Positions 13,577 to 14,535 of a stretch of 14,535 nt of DNA are shown here, piece after piece (positions within the stretch are counted from its first letter, which is position 1; each line of letters starts with the position of its first letter). The stretch lies in NCBI GenBank assembly GCA_035687895.1, contig DASRUE010000237.1:1-14535 (forward strand), given 5' to 3'. Under the pieces are notes generated by a model. It searched no databases, had not been told where the DNA came from, and saw only the letters and a list, made by a program, of their open reading frames with translations. Origin of the DNA: JAERML01 sp035687895 (GTDB taxonomy: Bacteria; Bacteroidota; Ignavibacteria; UBA10030; UBA6906). The translations under genes were made by a program, and so were the position numbers.

Positions 13577-14014
13577 ATGACAGCACGAATAGCTTTTGTA
13601 TCTATCGTCATGATGCTTCTTCTGGCCCTCCAGGCAAATGCGGGTGGAAAAGGGGAACTTCAAGAATACTTCAGCGATGCAGCAAACAAAGTGAAAGCAA
13701 CAAACAACCCATCCGAGAAGCGCGAAATTCTTAACAAATCATTTCAGACCATGTCTAAAGCCTTGGACATGGTTCAAAGCTCGCCGCTGATTTCGAAAGA
13801 CGATGGCGTCGGCGTTGATCGCCTCAAAGCTACACTCCAAGAGAAGCAGGATGAGCTTGCAGGCAGCAATGGCTACGTGCGCGTGCCGGATGAGCAACTC
13901 AATGCCTTCTCTGACTACGTCGTGCAAGACATGGAGCAGGCCGACCAGATAATAACCATCAGTCTTGTCACTCTGCTCTTGATCATCATCCTGATCGTGC
14001 TCATCGTAAAATAG
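13577..14014 (+). CDS. Exported protein with C-terminal membrane anchor, function unknown
   Basis: A 145-residue protein with a cleavable signal peptide (about 1-22, ending in QANA), a helical, charged middle (GELQEYFSDAANKVKATNN to DYVVQDMEQADQ) and a very hydrophobic last 20 residues (ISLVTLLLIIILIVLIV) ending in K. This is consistent with a periplasmic helical domain anchored by its C-terminus. ATG 13577 is supported by GAAAGGT 6 nt upstream; the frame is open to 13469, but the added residues lack a signal-like start and overlap the preceding gene. It is followed 30 nt later by a lipoprotein gene, so the two may be co-expressed. I do not recognise the family. Confidence 0.7.
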   Translation: MTARIAFVSIVMMLLLALQANAGGKGELQEYFSDAANKVKATNNPSEKREILNKSFQTMSKALDMVQSSPLISKDDGVGVDRLKATLQEKQDELAGSNGYVRVPDEQLNAFSDYVVQDMEQADQIITISLVTLLLIIILIVLIVK

Positions 14015-14044
14015 TCTCTCCACGGCGACCATTCGGAGTTCGAT

Positions 14045-14535
14045 ATGCGAGACCTGCACAGCCGATCGGTCAGAGGTGCCCCGTACTCAATGCTTTTCGC
14101 GAACCTTCGTTGCGCGGCGCTCACCGTGTTGCTGTCTTCATGCAGCGCCGACCTTCCTGTTCAGCGTGAAGCTCAACAAGCGGAGGAGGGTGTGCTCGCG
14201 GCACCGTATTCAATCGTGTGCGTCATCCACGGTGACGGCGACTATCTCTACCACGATACCCGCGGTAACGAATACAAAGCGGATGAGGAGGCCCTGGCAG
14301 GAGCGAAAAGGGTTGCGATGCGAAACTCCCGCGCCGAGGTATTCATCTTCCACCAAAAACCGAGGAAACACTTCTTGTTTTTTTTTCCTCTTCAGGATGG
14401 AGAGTTCTATTATTACAGGAACGGACGGCTAATCGCGAACGAATTGTACTGGCGCGATCAGGGGCAATCACACTTCGATCCTGAAGTGGGGTTGTATCGT
14501 CGCTTCCGATCGGACGACCAGCGCGAGATGGTGAA
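14045..14535 (+). CDS. Lipoprotein of unknown function, 3' end cut by the window
   Basis: An open frame starts at ATG 14045, six nt after GGAG (14035-14038), and runs to the window edge without a stop (163 codons visible). Residues 17-32 are hydrophobic, ending in lipobox LLSSC (C33); starting at ATG 14090 instead would put this Cys at position 18. The mature part begins with IVCVIHGDGDYLYHD and continues with EVFIFHQKPRKHFLFFFP, DGEFYYYRNG and LYRRF. The HGDGD and FHQKP segments recall the start of caspase-like/clostripain-type folds, but no catalytic dyad can be assigned from the visible part, so no activity is claimed. Confidence 0.75.
   Translation, partial: MRDLHSRSVRGAPYSMLFANLRCAALTVLLSSCSADLPVQREAQQAEEGVLAAPYSIVCVIHGDGDYLYHDTRGNEYKADEEALAGAKRVAMRNSRAEVFIFHQKPRKHFLFFFPLQDGEFYYYRNGRLIANELYWRDQGQSHFDPEVGLYRRFRSDDQREMV

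Overview
The window looks like a chromosomal segment of a free-living bacterium of the FCB group, most likely Bacteroidota/Ignavibacteriota-like. The strongest pointer is the C-terminal type IX secretion sorting domain (QNYPNPFNPSTKIQYTI) on the protein ending at 12293. The Shine-Dalgarno-led lipoproteins and the small outer-membrane-type proteins fit this. All protein genes I accept are on the + strand. No rRNA, integrase, complete IS or CRISPR array is visible.

Layout. 1-1027: a membrane-anchored SH3-domain protein, a terminator, tRNA-Gly(CCC) with its own promoter, and a decayed tRNA-Gly copy carrying hairpin-forming insertions. 1088-2275: a NarL/FixJ-type response regulator and a relative that has lost most of its receiver domain. 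2421-6347: two large B12-binding-type radical SAM proteins separated by a 48-residue HTH-like ORF and a terminator. 6412-6542: a MITE-like element with perfect 16-bp terminal inverted repeats and an 8-bp near-perfect target duplication. 6764-7426: a second full-length NarL-type regulator behind a good promoter. 7427-8127: a long non-coding stretch with palindromes. 8128-9891: a double-domain KaiC-like ATPase. 9885-10250: a diverged duplicate of the end of the second regulator plus its downstream spacer. 10342-14535: a run of exported proteins: two DUF3494 (ice-binding-type) proteins, one a lipoprotein and one a T9SS substrate; a small lipoprotein; an Lmo0937-type mini membrane protein; an outer-membrane-type protein; a protein with a C-terminal membrane anchor; and a lipoprotein gene cut by the window edge.

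How the genes may work together. The recurring theme is a small family of closely related NarL-type regulators: two intact, one receiver-less, and one reduced to its last 27 codons. They surround the radical SAM genes and the KaiC-like gene. Both intact receivers keep the phospho-acceptor Asp but lack the conserved Ser/Thr switch residue. The KaiC-like gene sits between two copies of the regulator-plus-spacer module, and its stop codon lies inside the second copy. This points to recombination that placed kaiC over a duplicated regulator gene. Whether regulators, radical SAM enzymes, KaiC-like ATPase and surface proteins form one pathway cannot be decided from sequence alone.

Sampled lines suggest a composition shift: the radical SAM genes are about 58-62% GC where I counted, the KaiC-like gene about 45%.
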